Origin: Antilocapra americana
Taxonomy: Eukaryota > Chordata > Mammalia > Artiodactyla > Antilocapridae
Direction of reading: 5' to 3'
Length of the DNA: 64,000 nt
Assembly: GCA_007570785.1 (NCBI GenBank)
Contig: ML664161.1
Span: 39,679,093-39,743,092 of the forward strand
Part shown: in pieces, positions 11,130-21,115 of the stretch
Numbering within the stretch: position 1 is the stretch's first letter
Layout of the letters: every line of letters starts with the position of its first letter
Program-made: the position numbers and the translations under genes
Notes under the pieces: model-generated
Database searches by the model: none
Told to the model about the DNA's origin: nothing
What the model saw: the letters and a program-made list of their open reading frames with translations, nothing else

Positions 11130-11474
11130 ATATCATGACAGAATATCACAGACTCTGTAGCTTAAACAGGAAATTATTTTCCTGCAGATCTGGAAACCCA
11201 AGGTCAAGATGTTGGCAGGGCTGGTTTCCTCCGAGGCATCTCTCTGGCGTGCCAATGGGCACCTTCCCTCTACGTCCTCACATGGCCTTTTCTATGTGTA
11301 CTGGCACCCCTGGTGTTTCTTCTTCTTCTGAAAAGAACACTAGTTATTGGATTGGGGCCCCACCACATGGTCTGATTTAACCTTTAAAGGCTCTGTCTCC
11401 AAATATAGTCACACTGGCGGCTAGGGCTTCCAGCATATGAGTTTTGGGGAGAGACACAGTTTAGTCCGTTAACA
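11130..11474 (-). mobile_element. MLT1-type LTR (ERVL-MaLR), solo
   Basis: Antisense copy of an MLT1 long terminal repeat. Diagnostic blocks are CACAGACTCTGTAGCTTAAA, GGTCAAGATGTTGGCAGGGC, CCAAATATAGTCACACTGG and the end GACACAGTTTAGTCCGTTAA. MaLR LTRs belong to an old endogenous retrovirus-like family. No internal region or second LTR is visible, so this is a solo LTR. Open frames across it are chance. Confidence 0.82.
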
Positions 11475-11759
11475 ATGCGAATGTTGGAGGACATATTTGT
11501 TACATGAGAGAAACTGAGTTCACCCTCCCCCCCTTCTAGTTTCAGTCTTCAAAAATTAAAAAGAGGGATTTTATTATGCTCAGAATAATTCTAGAATAGC
11601 TTTAAGCTGATTAGTTTATAGGTGCACTGGTCATTTTCTGCATATGTATGTGTGTCTGTGTGAGTGTATATATATATCCTCACAACCTGGGCAAGAGAGA
11701 CAGGGCAGACGTTATTTTCCTTACTCTACAGCTTCAGAAGCAGAATATAAGCAAGCTTA

Positions 11760-11970
11760 TGTGACTCCTGGTGGCTTAGTGGTAAAGAATCTGCCTGCCC
11801 ATGCAGGAGACACAGTTTCAGTCCCTGGGTTGGAAAGATCCCCTTGAGAAGGAAATGGCAACCCATTCCAGCATTCTTGCCTGGGAAAGCCCATGGACAG
11901 AGGAACCTGGCAGGCTACAGCCCATGGGGTCACCAAGAGTTGGATATGACTTGGTGACTAAATAACAACC
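11760..11970 (+). mobile_element. Bov-tA/Bov-A2-type SINE
   Basis: Forward SINE from GTGACTCCTGGTGGCTTAGT to GGATATGACTTGGTGACTAA with an AAC-type tail. The head is diverged. A-box-like TGGCTTAGTGG is visible, while the B-box is mutated to AGTTTCAGTCC. Lies 290 bases upstream of the Tigger1 element. Confidence 0.94.
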
Positions 11971-12258
11971 AAGAATACACTTGTAGTGCATAAAAAGGAA
12001 AGCTCAAATCTTGAGATCCTGATTCCAGAGCTTTCTCTCTGGACTAGTTGATTTAAAACTAAAAACTGTTTTTTTGTTTGTTTACTGATTTTCATTTTTG
12101 CCCTCAAATTGATGTCTTCACATATAAAATAGACAAAAATGGAAATGCTTTTATTGGAAATTGAGTCTGGAGGGTACAGAGTCCTATATGTTCAGCTTCC
12201 TCATTGTTACTCAAGTTATTTGTCCCCTAGGAGTTTTATGGAAGGGACACATTTCTGA
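11971..12258. other. Unassigned sequence
   Basis: Spacer between the SINE and Tigger1. A short T-rich run at 12068-12085. No gene or repeat recognised. Confidence 0.4.
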
Positions 12259-12260
12259 TA

Positions 12261-14630
12261 CAAGCATACCTTGTTTTATTGTACTCTGCTTTGTTGCTCT
12301 TCATAGTTACTTTATAATTTTTACAAATTGAAGGTTTGTGGTAATCCTGGATCCAGCAAGTTTATTGGCTCTGTACTTTCAGCCGCAGTTGCTTACTTCA
12401 TGTCTCTGTTACATTTTGGTAATTCTGACAATATTTCAAACATTTTTAATTATTAATATATTTATTATGGTGATCTTTGATCAGTGATTTGATGTTACTA
12501 TTCTAATTGTTTTGGGGTGCCACAAACTGTATTCATATAAGGTGACAAATTGATAAATGTTGTGCGTGTTCTAAATGCTCCACTGACCAGTGGTTTCTCC
12601 ATTTCTTTATTCAGTCCTCCCTATTCTCTGAGATGTGAGGATATTGAAATCAGGCCAGTTAATAACCCTACAATGACCTCTGAGTGTTCAAGTGAAAGGA
12701 AGAATTGCATGTCTCTGATTTTAAATCAAAAGAAATGATTAAGCTTAGTGAGAAAGGCATGTCAAAAGCCAAGATAAGCCAAAAGCAGGGCCTCTTGTAG
12801 CAAATAATTAGCCAAATTCTGAATGCAAAAGAAAATTTCTTGAAGGAAATTAAAAGTGCTACTACAGTGAACACGCAAATGGTAAGAAAGAAAAAAAATA
12901 GCCTTATTACTGATGTGGGGAAGATTTTAGTGGTATGGATAGGAGATTAAGCCAGCCGTAGTATTCCTGTAAGAAAAAACCTAATCCACAGCAAGGCCCT
13001 AACTCTCTTCAGTTGAAGGCTGAGAGAGGTGAGGAAGCTACAGAAGGGAAGTTTGAATCTAGCAGAGCTAGGTTCATGAGGCTGAAGGAAAGATGCCATT
13101 TGCATATTGTAAAAGTGCCAGGTGAAGCAACAAGTGCTGATGGACAAGCTCTTACAAGTTACTCTGAAGATCTGGCTAAGATAATTAAGATGCTGAGAGT
13201 ATTTTCAATGTAGATAAGATTTACATTGAGTTTACAGATTGTCAGTGTGGGTAAGACAGCTTTATATCAGAAGAAGATGCCATCTAAGACTTCCATAGCT
13301 AAAGAGGAGAAGTCAGTGCCTGGTTTCATAGGGCAGGCTGACTCTTTTGTTAGGGATTAATAAAGCTAGTGACTTTAAGTTGAAGCCAGTGCTCATTTAC
13401 CATTCAAAAATCTAGGACCCTTAAGAATTGTGCTGAATCTACTCTGCCTGTGTTCTGTAAATGGAACAACAAAGCCTGAATGACAGCATGTCTGTGTACA
13501 CCATTGTTTGCTGAGTATTTTTAGCCCACTGTTGAGACCTGCTGCTCAGATGAAAGGTTCCTTTCAAAATATTACTGCTCATTAACAACTAGCCTGGTCA
13601 TCCAACAGCTAGCTCTGATGGAGATGTACAACACAATTCATGTTATTTTCATGCTTGCTAATAAAAACATCCATTTTACAGCCCATGGATCAAGAGGTAA
13701 CTTTCACTTTCAGGTCTTATTTAATAAACATATGTCTTAGGGCTCTAGCTGCTGTACTGATTCTTGTGATAGACCTTTGCAAAGTAAATGGAAAACGTTC
13801 TGGAAAGGATTCACCATGCTAAAAGCCATTGCGAACATTTGTGATTCATGGGAAGTCAAAATAACAGCATTAACAAGAATTTGGAAGAAGTTGATTCCAG
13901 TACTCAGGGGTCGTTTTGAAGGTTTCAAAACTTCAGTGAGGGAAATAGCTGCAGACGTGGAAATAGCAGGAGAACTAGAGCTGGAAGGGGGAGCCTGAGG
14001 ATGTGACTTAACTGCTGCAACATCAGGTTACAGCTTGGATGGATAGGCCAAGGAAGTGGTTTCTTGATGTCAGCTATTCCTGCTAAAGATCCTGTGAAGA
14101 TTGTTGAAATGACAATGAAGAGTTTTAATATTATGTAAACTTAGTTGATAAAGCAGCAGCAGATTTTGAAAGGATTGACTCCAATTTTGAAAGAAGTTCT
14201 AAAATACTATCAAACGGCATTTTATGCTACAGAGAAATAACCATGAATGGAAGAGTCAATCGATGTGGCAGGCTTCTTTATTATGTTATTTTAAGAAATT
14301 GCCACAGCCATGCCAACCTTCGGTAAGGACCACTTTAATCAGTCAATATCCATCAACATAGAGGCAAGATTCTCCACCAGCAAAAATGCTGTGATTTGCC
14401 GAAGCCTTAAATGATTGTTAGCTTTTTTTAGCAATAAAGAATTTTTTTAATAAAAGTGTGTACATCACTTTTTAGACATAATGCTATTGCATACTTCATA
14501 GACTGTATCATAAACCTAGCTTTTACATGCACTGGGAAACCAAAAAAAACTCATGTGACTTGTTTTATCGGGCTGTTTGCTTGATTGCTGTGGTTTGGAA
14601 CCCAACCTGCCATATTTCTGAGGTATGCTG
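12261..14630 (+). mobile_element. Tigger1 DNA transposon, full length
   Basis: A 2370-base copy of the pogo-superfamily (Tc1/mariner-related) element Tigger1. The left end starts CAAGCATACCTTG and the right end finishes GAGGTATGCTG, an imperfect inverted terminal repeat. Both ends abut a TA dinucleotide (12259-12260 and 14631-14632), the duplication expected for this superfamily. The internal order matches Tigger1 throughout, including a conserved ATAATGCTATTGCATACTTC segment near the 3' end. Old: many point changes, small indels and a local duplication. Confidence 0.93.
12673..14421 (+). pseudogene. Tigger1 transposase pseudogene
   Basis: Remnant of the pogo-type transposase gene, which once encoded an N-terminal CENP-B-like DNA-binding domain and a DDE/D catalytic domain. 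The frame starts at ATG 12673 (MTSECSSERKN...). It is broken by a stop about 20 codons in and by several later frameshifts. Readable blocks include MKAERGEEATEGKFESSRAR (from 13013), ILQPMDQEV (near 13675) and FWKGFTMLKAIANICDSWE (near 13798). At the second catalytic position Asp is replaced by Asn (AAC, 13584-13586), and a TAG stop follows at 13590. The protein cannot be functional. Confidence 0.9.
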
Positions 14631-14632
14631 TA

Positions 14633-14789
14633 GTTTTATAGCCCCAAACTTTAAGTTGCTTTAGTACCTAAAAGAAACATATGTATATCCATACATAGTG
14701 ATTATACAAAGCTTATTTTATCAAGGGGAAAGAAAAAAACATAGTCTAGAAATAAATAAGAGCTTCTCTGGATGGAAAAGTAAAAAACA
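14633..14789. other. Spacer between Tigger1 and a LINE fossil
   Basis: Nothing recognised. The last 45 bases may still belong to the decayed LINE that follows. Confidence 0.35.
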
Positions 14790-15045
14790 GTTTGGTTTCT
14801 TGGGGATTGGCCCTGGAACCTGTCTTATTTAACATTTTCATAAATGATTTGGAAAAGGGAACGCATGGTGAATTATCCAAGTTTGCAGATGACACTAAGC
14901 TCTTCCAGGTAGTGAAATGCCAAGCAGATGGAGATAAACTGCAGGGAGAACTTGCCAGCCTGCATGAGTGGGCAGAAAAGTGGTAGATGATATTCAATGT
15001 GGGCAATGAAAGGTAATTCACTTAGGAAAAAATAATAAAGGCCAT
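14790..15045 (+). pseudogene. CR1/L3-like LINE reverse transcriptase fossil
   Basis: A frame open from 14792 to a stop near 14984 reads LALEPVLFNIFINDLEKG and then LSKFADDTKLF. These are the conserved reverse transcriptase palm blocks, with the FADD active-site motif intact (residues about 30-35 of the open stretch). After the stop the same frame continues as MIFNVGNE, matching the 'MxFNxxKC' block of the CR1/L3/Rex1 group. Mammalian CR1/L3 lost activity long ago, so a nearly 65-codon open stretch is fortunate survival or a sign of a less decayed copy. The exact family is not certain. Confidence 0.65.
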
Positions 15046-15429
15046 ACTTATAGAAAAATAAATTGAGTTATCTGTTCATCTTATAAGAGATAGACTTTTT
15101 TATAGACCATTCTTTGAGATAACATTTGAGTATTCACAAAGAAGTGGATTGAAAATAGACACACAGGAACATTAATCTTGAATTAAATGATATTTTATAA
15201 TGTGAGATATTTAGTCTATTTGTCAAACAGTGCTAATTGAGTACCCAGTATATGTCAGGCTCTCTTTTGGGCATTCAAATCTTTTTGGTCATTGCATCTT
15301 GAAAGGAAAACAGATAAAAATCTATAAAATATTTAGAGAAGGCCAATGAGGATAGACTACAAATTAGGTAGCAAATATCAAAACTTAAAAGAAACCCAAA
15401 TGTGTTGATCAGAATTTTCGAATGTTCTA
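15046..15429. other. Unassigned sequence with possible L2/MIR trace
   Basis: The stretch at 15230-15290 (TTGAGTACCCAGTATATGTC) resembles the 'ttgagcacctactatgtgcc' phrase shared by inverted MIR and related old repeats. The rest is unassigned. Confidence 0.35.
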
Positions 15430-15610
15430 ATGTTCTTATCTCATTTGATATTACAATTGCAAGATAATGCAACATTTTTTTTCTTTTTAGTAGGTTTACA
15501 GATGAGGACTTAGAGTAAGATAATTTGAATGGCTTTCCTGAGTTCTTAAAATAGAAGGTGAAGATTGAATTATGGGTCTTCTAATTTCAAGTTCCACTGC
15601 ATTTTTCCAT
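15430..15610 (-). mobile_element. MIR SINE (diverged)
   Basis: Inverted MIR signs: TTATCTCATTTGATATTACA, TTTACAGATGAGGACTTAGA, TGAATTATGGGTCTTCTAAT. A T run near 15475 interrupts the core. Confidence 0.6.
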
Positions 15611-16485
15611 AGCACCACAGAGCTTCTTTAATCTCTAAGAAGTGAATTGAAGGAATTTGTTATATCCAAAGGCAAAAGGATTGGAAATAAAAATAGATTC
15701 TGAATGGATGGTAGATTGTTATGTAAATCATGGATGAAGATAATGTTAATAAAGATGCAGATAACACTGCATTATCTCTCTTGATGTCTTTTTTTTTTTT
15801 CCCTAACCAGTATATGAGTATGTAGCTTTGGTGAATCATGAATATATTCTGGACTCTGGCCAACCACATGTAGGTCAAATAGCATCTTAGGACTCCATTA
15901 TAATGGCTGAAGCTAGGAGACCAACATACAGATCAGAGTACCCCCAATACAGGTATGGAACACCTGCCTCTTTCCTAGGCCAGCATTCTGTGTGTATGCT
16001 GCATAGTTGAAATATTGAAGCTGTGCTTTTTGAATGTCAATGAGTGAAGGATCTGTAGATCAGAGAAGACTGAAAACAGAAAACCTTGGCAAATAAGGTA
16101 CAATAGGTAGTTATGAAGAAATTGGAGTTCAAAGAGAAATTGAAGGTGTGACCCAAGTAATAACCCATAGACAAAAGCTGATGAGACTAAGAGGAGTAAA
16201 AAGAAGGCAAAAGAGTGGAATCAATAAAGCAAATGGTAAAAGTAAAACATGACTGAGTCAATTATAGTCATATTATTTTTCCTGCTGTGCTATTTTGGGT
16301 ATTCATATCCTTAAGCTTGTTACACTGTCATCCTAGAATAATTTAATTATTACTATAGTAAAATAAATTTGTATTCAGGAGTTATTTTTTGTTTTTGGAG
16401 AGTAAACAGATAATTAGAAGAAATGTGCGTGTGCTCTCCTACTGTCCAGCCTTTCCCACCATTTGAGCTTGCTTCTGTTATCTTA
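15611..16485. other. Unassigned sequence
   Basis: No gene recognised. Purine-rich near 16100-16260, T run at 15790-15800. No named repeat. Confidence 0.4.
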
Positions 16486-16634
16486 GGGTTTCCCTGGTGG
16501 CTCAATCTATCCGCCAGTGGCTACCCACTCCCGTATTCCTGCCTGGTGAATCCCATGAACAGAAGAGCTTGGCAGGCTGCAGTCCATGGGGTCACAAAGA
16601 CTGGACAGGACTGAGCGACTAGCACTTGCACTTC
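16486..16634 (+). mobile_element. Bov-tA/Bov-A2-type SINE, internally deleted
   Basis: Head GGGTTTCCCTGGTGGCTCAA is followed after only about 20 bases by GGCTACCCACTCCCGTATTC, so roughly 60 bases including the B-box are missing. The tail GACTGGACAGGACTGAGCGA is well kept. Confidence 0.93.
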
Positions 16635-16934
16635 TCTGCTATGTTGGCCACTTGTAAGTCCATCTTCCCATGCCTGCCTGTGGCCTGTGCTCTGGCACAT
16701 TCTTGCACATGGAATGTAATCCTCCATTAACTCTAGCTCCTCAGAGCCTACCCGCCCCTCACACTGAGCACATTTATCTATTTCATATTGATACATATTT
16801 AGTAAAAATCTGATATATTAATGGAATTATGCTTATCTGTTTCCTGCATCTATAGTGTATATAGTTAATACAGTTCTACAGTGAATTGTTTGTGCATTGG
16901 TTTGCCACAATAAAGTTGGTTGAATGTATTGTAA
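16635..16934. other. Unassigned sequence
   Basis: About 300 bases without recognised content. Confidence 0.35.
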
Positions 16935-17010
16935 GTTACTGGAGGGAAGGGACTATGCTTTTGAATTTTCTCTCCTGACTTGTCTATAGCACTGAAATAT
17001 AGTGAAACAT
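16935..17010 (+). mobile_element. Possible L2 3' fragment
   Basis: ACTGGAGGGAAGGGACTATG and TTGTCTATAGCACTGAAATA recall the L2 3' phrases 'ctccttgagggcagggact' and 'cccagcacctagaac'. Short and diverged. Confidence 0.4.
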
Positions 17011-17847
17011 TTTGCTTAGTTTGGTTGCTTTAGGTTGGAGTTGTCCTTTGAAAGAGAAAATCTGTTTTGAAGTAGAGAATAGCTGTGCATTTTGTTTCTC
17101 TGAAGAATCATTTTTTACTTTCAAATGAAATTTCCCAAGTTCAAAGGACAACCAAAAAATTAGTCTTCAAACTGTTTGATGCTGTTGCCAGTTCCACAAG
17201 AGGTTTGTACCTAATATACTACCACTCAAACCATTTTTCCACTTAAAATTATCTTTCCATTTTAACTGTTTGCCTAACTTTGTTATGGAAAGCTTCCTTT
17301 TTAAGTATTCACTTTGCCATCCAGTTCATCTCTCATGTTCAGAACTACTTTTGGTCGTTTATGAATAAGCTTGGACCTTTTCCTAGAAAAATCCAATTGT
17401 GGCAAGTGGGTGTCATGAAAGCTTGTGTTGGTCATTTAAAATGTGTAGCCAAGAAACTCATCACTGTCTGTACTCTTGTACCCAGAATCATGGTATAATT
17501 ACAGACAATAAAACAAAACAACAGAATAACACCAGCAAGCGATGGAACATTTAGAAAGACTTGTGAAAAGCAAGAAATAGGAAAAGTACAGTAGGTAAGA
17601 TCTGAGCTGTGATGGCCCAAAACAAAGCAAAATCCATCCTTATTAGGCCAGACTATGTAGCAGTACCATTTGGCTCAAGTGTCAGTACTCTAGAGCAAAA
17701 ACCTTGAAGTGTGGCAGAAGATTTTAAACTGTGTTCTCAGGAGCCTGTGTTAAATATGATTACACCCGGCTGTATAACACCAAGATGACCATGCTTCTCC
17801 TGAAAATGGCTCTGCCTCCTCCACAGTGCCTGTTGATTAAACTAGAT
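17011..17847. other. Unassigned sequence
   Basis: About 840 bases with no recognised gene or repeat, ending at the old L1 cluster. Confidence 0.4.
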
Positions 17848-18481
17848 TAACCTTTACTTATCAAAGTATAATTCGCCTACATTATTATGTTAGTTTCACA
17901 TGTACAACACAATGACTCAACACTTACACACGTTGTGAAAACATCACTGTAAGTCTAGTTACCTTCTGTCACCATACAACATGAATATATTGACTGTATT
18001 ACACAGGCTGTACGTTACTTCCCTATGACTTATTTATTTCATAAGTGGAAGTTTGTATCTTTTGATCTGCTTTCCTATTTACCTCCCCTGCACCAGTCAC
18101 CTTCGCCTTTGACAACCATAAATCTGTTCTCTGTGTCTGAGTCTGGAATTTGCTTTTTTGTTTTGTTTTTTAGATTCTACATGTAAGTGAAACAATGTGG
18201 TATTTATCTGACGTATTTCATTTGGCATAATGCTTGGTATCCATGATGTCAAAAATGGCAAGGTTTCATTCTTTTTTATGGCTGAGTAATACTCTGTTGT
18301 ACATATATACAATATCTTTTTCTATTCATCCATAAGTGGACACTTAGGATTCTTTCATATCTTGGCTTTTGTAAGTAATGCTGCATTGAACATAGGGTTG
18401 CATATATCTCTTTGAATCAGTGTTTTCATTTTCTTTGGAAAAATATCTGGAAGAGGAATTGCTTGATCATATGGTAGTTCT
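17848..18481 (-). mobile_element. Old L1, part 1 (3' UTR and ORF2 3' end)
   Basis: Antisense older L1 (L1MA/L1MB-like by general appearance). Blocks: GTTAGTTTCACATGTACAAC, TTTTTATGGCTGAGTAATAC, and TTGCTTGATCATATGGTAGT. It stops abruptly at about 18481 where a younger L1 has inserted. The same element resumes at about 19767 with the next expected segment. Confidence 0.85.
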
Positions 18482-18552
18482 GTTTTTTTTTTTCCTCCCT
18501 TTTATTGTTTTTGTCATACAATGCCATGATATCACCATGGGTTTACATATGC

Positions 18553-18600
18553 TCCCCCTCCAGAAACCCCTCCCTCCTCCCTCCCTCCTCCCTCCCCCCC
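18553..18600 (-). other. G-rich tract of L1 3' UTR (possible G-quadruplex)
   Basis: The plus strand shows at least six runs of three or more C within 48 bases (runs at 18554, 18567, 18572, 18579, 18583, 18590 and 18594). The L1 sense strand is therefore a polypurine G tract able in principle to form a quadruplex. A G-rich polypurine tract is a known conserved feature of mammalian L1 3' UTRs. Confidence 0.7.
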
Positions 18601-18794
18601 AGGAAATCTCGATGCACCAGCCCTGAGAATCAATCCTGGGCTGGGGATTGATTAGACACATGACAATTAACATGTTTCAATGCCATTCTCCCATATCATC
18701 CCACCCTCTCCCTCATTCACAGAGTCCACGAGTCTATTCTATACATCTGCGTTCCTTTTGCTGTCTCGCATGTTGGGTTCTCGTTACTGTCTTT

Positions 18795-19766
18795 CTAAAT
18801 TCCATATATATGTGTTAATATACTGTATTGTTGTTTTTGCTTCTGGCTTACTTCACTCTGGATAATGGGCTCCAGTTCGGTCCATCTGAGTAGAATTGAT
18901 TCAAATGAATTTTTTTTTAATGCTGAGTAATATTCCATTGTGTATATGTACCACAGCTTTCTTATCCATTCATCAGTTGATGGGCATCTAGGTTGCTTCC
19001 ATGTCCTGGCTATTGTAAACAATGCAGCGATGAACATTGGGGTACACGTGGGTCTTTCAATTCTGGTTTCCTCGGTGTATATGCCCAGCAGTGGGATTGC
19101 TGGGTCATATGGCAGGACTATTTGCAGCTTTTTAAGGAACCTCCACACTGTTTTCCATAGTGGCTGTACTAGTTTACATTCGCACCAACAGTGTAGGAGA
19201 GTTCCCTTTTCTCCACATCCTCTCCAGCATTTATTGCTTGTAGATTTTTGGATTACAGCCATTCTGACTGGTGTAAAGTGATACCTCATTGTGGTTTTGA
19301 TTTGCATTTCTCTGATAATGAGTGATGTTGAACATCTTTTCGTGTGTTTGTTAGCCATTTTTATGTCTTTTTTGGAGAAATGTCTGTTAAGTTCTTTGGC
19401 CCACTTTTTGATTGGGTCGTTTATTTTTCTAGAATGGAGCTGCAGGAGTTGTTTGTATATTTTTGAGATTAATTGTTTGTCCGTTGCTTCATTGGCTATT
19501 ATTTTCTCCCAGTCTGAAGGCTGTCTTTTCACCTTGCTTATAGTTTCCTTTGTTGTGCAGAAGCTTTTAATTTTAATTAGGTCCCATTTGTTTATTCGTG
19601 TTTTTATTTCCAGTATTCTGGGAGGTGGGTCATGGAGTATCCCACTTTGGGTTATGGCAGAGAGTGTTTTGCCTATGTTATCCTCTAGGAGTTTTATAGT
19701 TTCTGGTCTTATGCTTAGATCTTTGATCCATTTTGAGTTTATCTTTGTGTATGGTGTTAGAAAGTG
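18795..19766 (-). pseudogene. L1 ORF2 C-terminal fragment, frame still open
   Basis: From the truncation point to the natural stop at 18795 the ORF2 frame reads through about 323 codons without a stop or frameshift. It encodes the region after the reverse transcriptase and the C-terminal cysteine-rich segment. Taking the valine codon at 19532 as residue 1 of a 245-residue stretch, C102, C106, H114 and C119 form the CX3CX7HX4C pattern. The endonuclease and reverse transcriptase domains are absent, so this is a fragment and not a working gene. The intact frame argues for a young insertion. Long open frames on the opposite strand here are shadows. Confidence 0.85.
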
Positions 19767-20091
19767 TTTTTTTTTATTTTTTAAGAAACTTCCATACGGT
19801 TTTTCATAGTGGCTGCACCAATTTACATTCCCACCAACAGTGCCTGAGAGTTCCCTTTCTCTACATTCTTGTCAACATTTGTTATTTGTTTGTGTTTTGA
19901 TAATAGCCCCTCTGACAGGTGTGAGGTAATACCTCATTGTAGTTTTGATTTCCAGTTCCCTAATGTGGAGGGCTATTGAGCATCCTTTCATGCCTATTGG
20001 CTATATGTTTGTCATCTTTAGGAAAAATGTCTATTCAGATCCACTGCTAATTTTTTTGTTAGAGTTTTATGACTTCTTTTTATATTTTGCA
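19767..20091 (-). mobile_element. Old L1, part 2
   Basis: Continuation of the older antisense L1: AAGAAACTTCCATACGGTTT, CCACCAACAGTGCCTGAGAG, CCCCTCTGACAGGTGTGAGG. These are the next ORF2 segments after part 1. Broken again at about 20091 by a BovB insertion. Confidence 0.85.
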
Positions 20092-20832
20092 TTCAGTTCA
20101 GTCGTGTCGGATTCTTTGAGACCCCATGGACTGCAATATGCCAGGCTTCCCTGTCCATTACCAACTCCTAGAGCCTACTTAAACTCATGTCCATCAAGTC
20201 TGTGATGCCATCCAACCTTCTTATCCTCTGGCATCCCCTTCTCTTCCTGCCTTCAATCTTTCCCAGCATCAGGGTCTTCTCCAATCAGTTCTTTGCATTA
20301 GGTGGCCAAGGTATTGGAGTTTCAATTTTAGCATCAATCCTTCCAGTGGATATTCAGGATTGATCTCCTTTAGGATGGACTGGTTGGATCTCCTTTCAGT
20401 CCAAGGGACTCTCAAGAGTCTTCTCCAGTATCACAGTTCAAAAGCATCAATTCTTCAGTGCTCAGCTGTCTTGATGGTCCAACTCTCACATCCATACATG
20501 ATTACTGGAAAAACCAAAGCTTTAACTAGATGGACCTTTGTTGGCAAAGTAATGTCTCTGCTTTTTAATATGCTGTCTAGGTTGGTCATAGCTTTAGAAG
20601 AAAAGGAGCAAGTGTCTTTTAATTTCATGGCTGCAGTCACCATCTGCAGTGATTTTGGAGCCCCCCAAAACAAAGTCTGTCACTGTTTCCATTGTTTTCC
20701 CACTTATTTGCCATGAAGTGATGTGACTGGACACCAAGATCTTAGTTTTCGGGATGATGAGTTTTAAGCCAACTTTTTCACTCTCCTCTTTCACTTTTAT
20801 CAGGAGGCTTTAGTTCTTTGTTTTCTGCCATA
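20092..20832 (-). mobile_element. BovB LINE, 5'-truncated, inserted in older L1
   Basis: Antisense 3' end of BovB (RTE-clade LINE, the source of mobilising enzymes for Bov-tA). It begins TCAGTTCAGTCGTGTCGG and carries CTTTCCCAGCATCAGGGTCT, GGACTCTCAAGAGTCTTCTC and the reverse transcriptase C-terminus. The 5' truncation lies near 20832, after which the older L1 resumes with ACCCCTTTGGAATATG. Confidence 0.92.
20455..20794 (-). pseudogene. BovB reverse transcriptase C-terminal remnant
   Basis: Two overlapping minus-strand frames encode pieces of the BovB reverse transcriptase tail. The upstream one (20794 down to 20594) includes GLKLIIPKTKI and FVLGGSKITADGDCSHEIKR. The downstream one (20673 down to 20455) includes LPTKVHLVKALVFPVIMYGCE. 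A frameshift near 20600-20670 separates them. Upstream catalytic motifs are missing through truncation. Confidence 0.85.
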
Positions 20833-21115
20833 ACCCCTTTGGAATATGTGATTTGCGGATATCTTCTGCCATTCAGTAGGTTGCCTTTTCATTTTTTCAT
20901 AGCTTCCTTCAGTTTTCAGAAGCCTTTTCATTTGATGTAGCCCTATTTGTTTATTTTTGTTTTTGTTGGGCTTGTTTTTGAAGTCACATTCACAAAGACA
21001 TCACTGAAGCCAATATCAGGGAATTTATCACCTGTGTTTTCTTCTAGGAGTTTTATGATTTCAGATCTTATATCGAAGTGTTTGATCCATTTAGAGTTAA
21101 TTTTTGTTTTCGTCT
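20833..21115 (-). mobile_element. Old L1, part 3
   Basis: The older L1 resumes after the BovB: TTCTGCCATTCAGTAGGTTG, GCCTTTTCATTTGATGTAGC and TTTGATCCATTTAGAGTTAA. These follow in L1 order from part 2. The end near 21115 merges into AT-rich sequence and is probably the 5' truncation of the old element. Confidence 0.82.

Larger units (their letters stand above)
18482..19766 (-). mobile_element. Younger ruminant L1, 5'-truncated, inserted in older L1
   Basis: An antisense bovine-type L1 of about 1.29 kb: inverted A tail (18482-18493), 3' UTR with a pyrimidine-rich tract, then the ORF2 3' third. It is 5'-truncated inside ORF2 at about 19766 (CACTTTCT on the element's own strand). The flanking older L1 continues on both sides. 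T-rich sequence at both junctions hides the target duplication. Confidence 0.88.

Noticed and set aside
11135..11380. 81-codon plus-strand open frame
   Set aside because: Falls inside the antisense MLT1 LTR, which is noncoding.
18940..19281. 113-codon plus-strand open frame
   Set aside because: Lies entirely antisense to the same L1 ORF2 segment.
19291..19809. 172-codon plus-strand open frame
   Set aside because: It is the antisense shadow of the L1 ORF2 fragment on the minus strand and extends into the older L1.
20360..20716. 118-codon plus-strand open frame
   Set aside because: Antisense to the BovB reverse transcriptase remnant.
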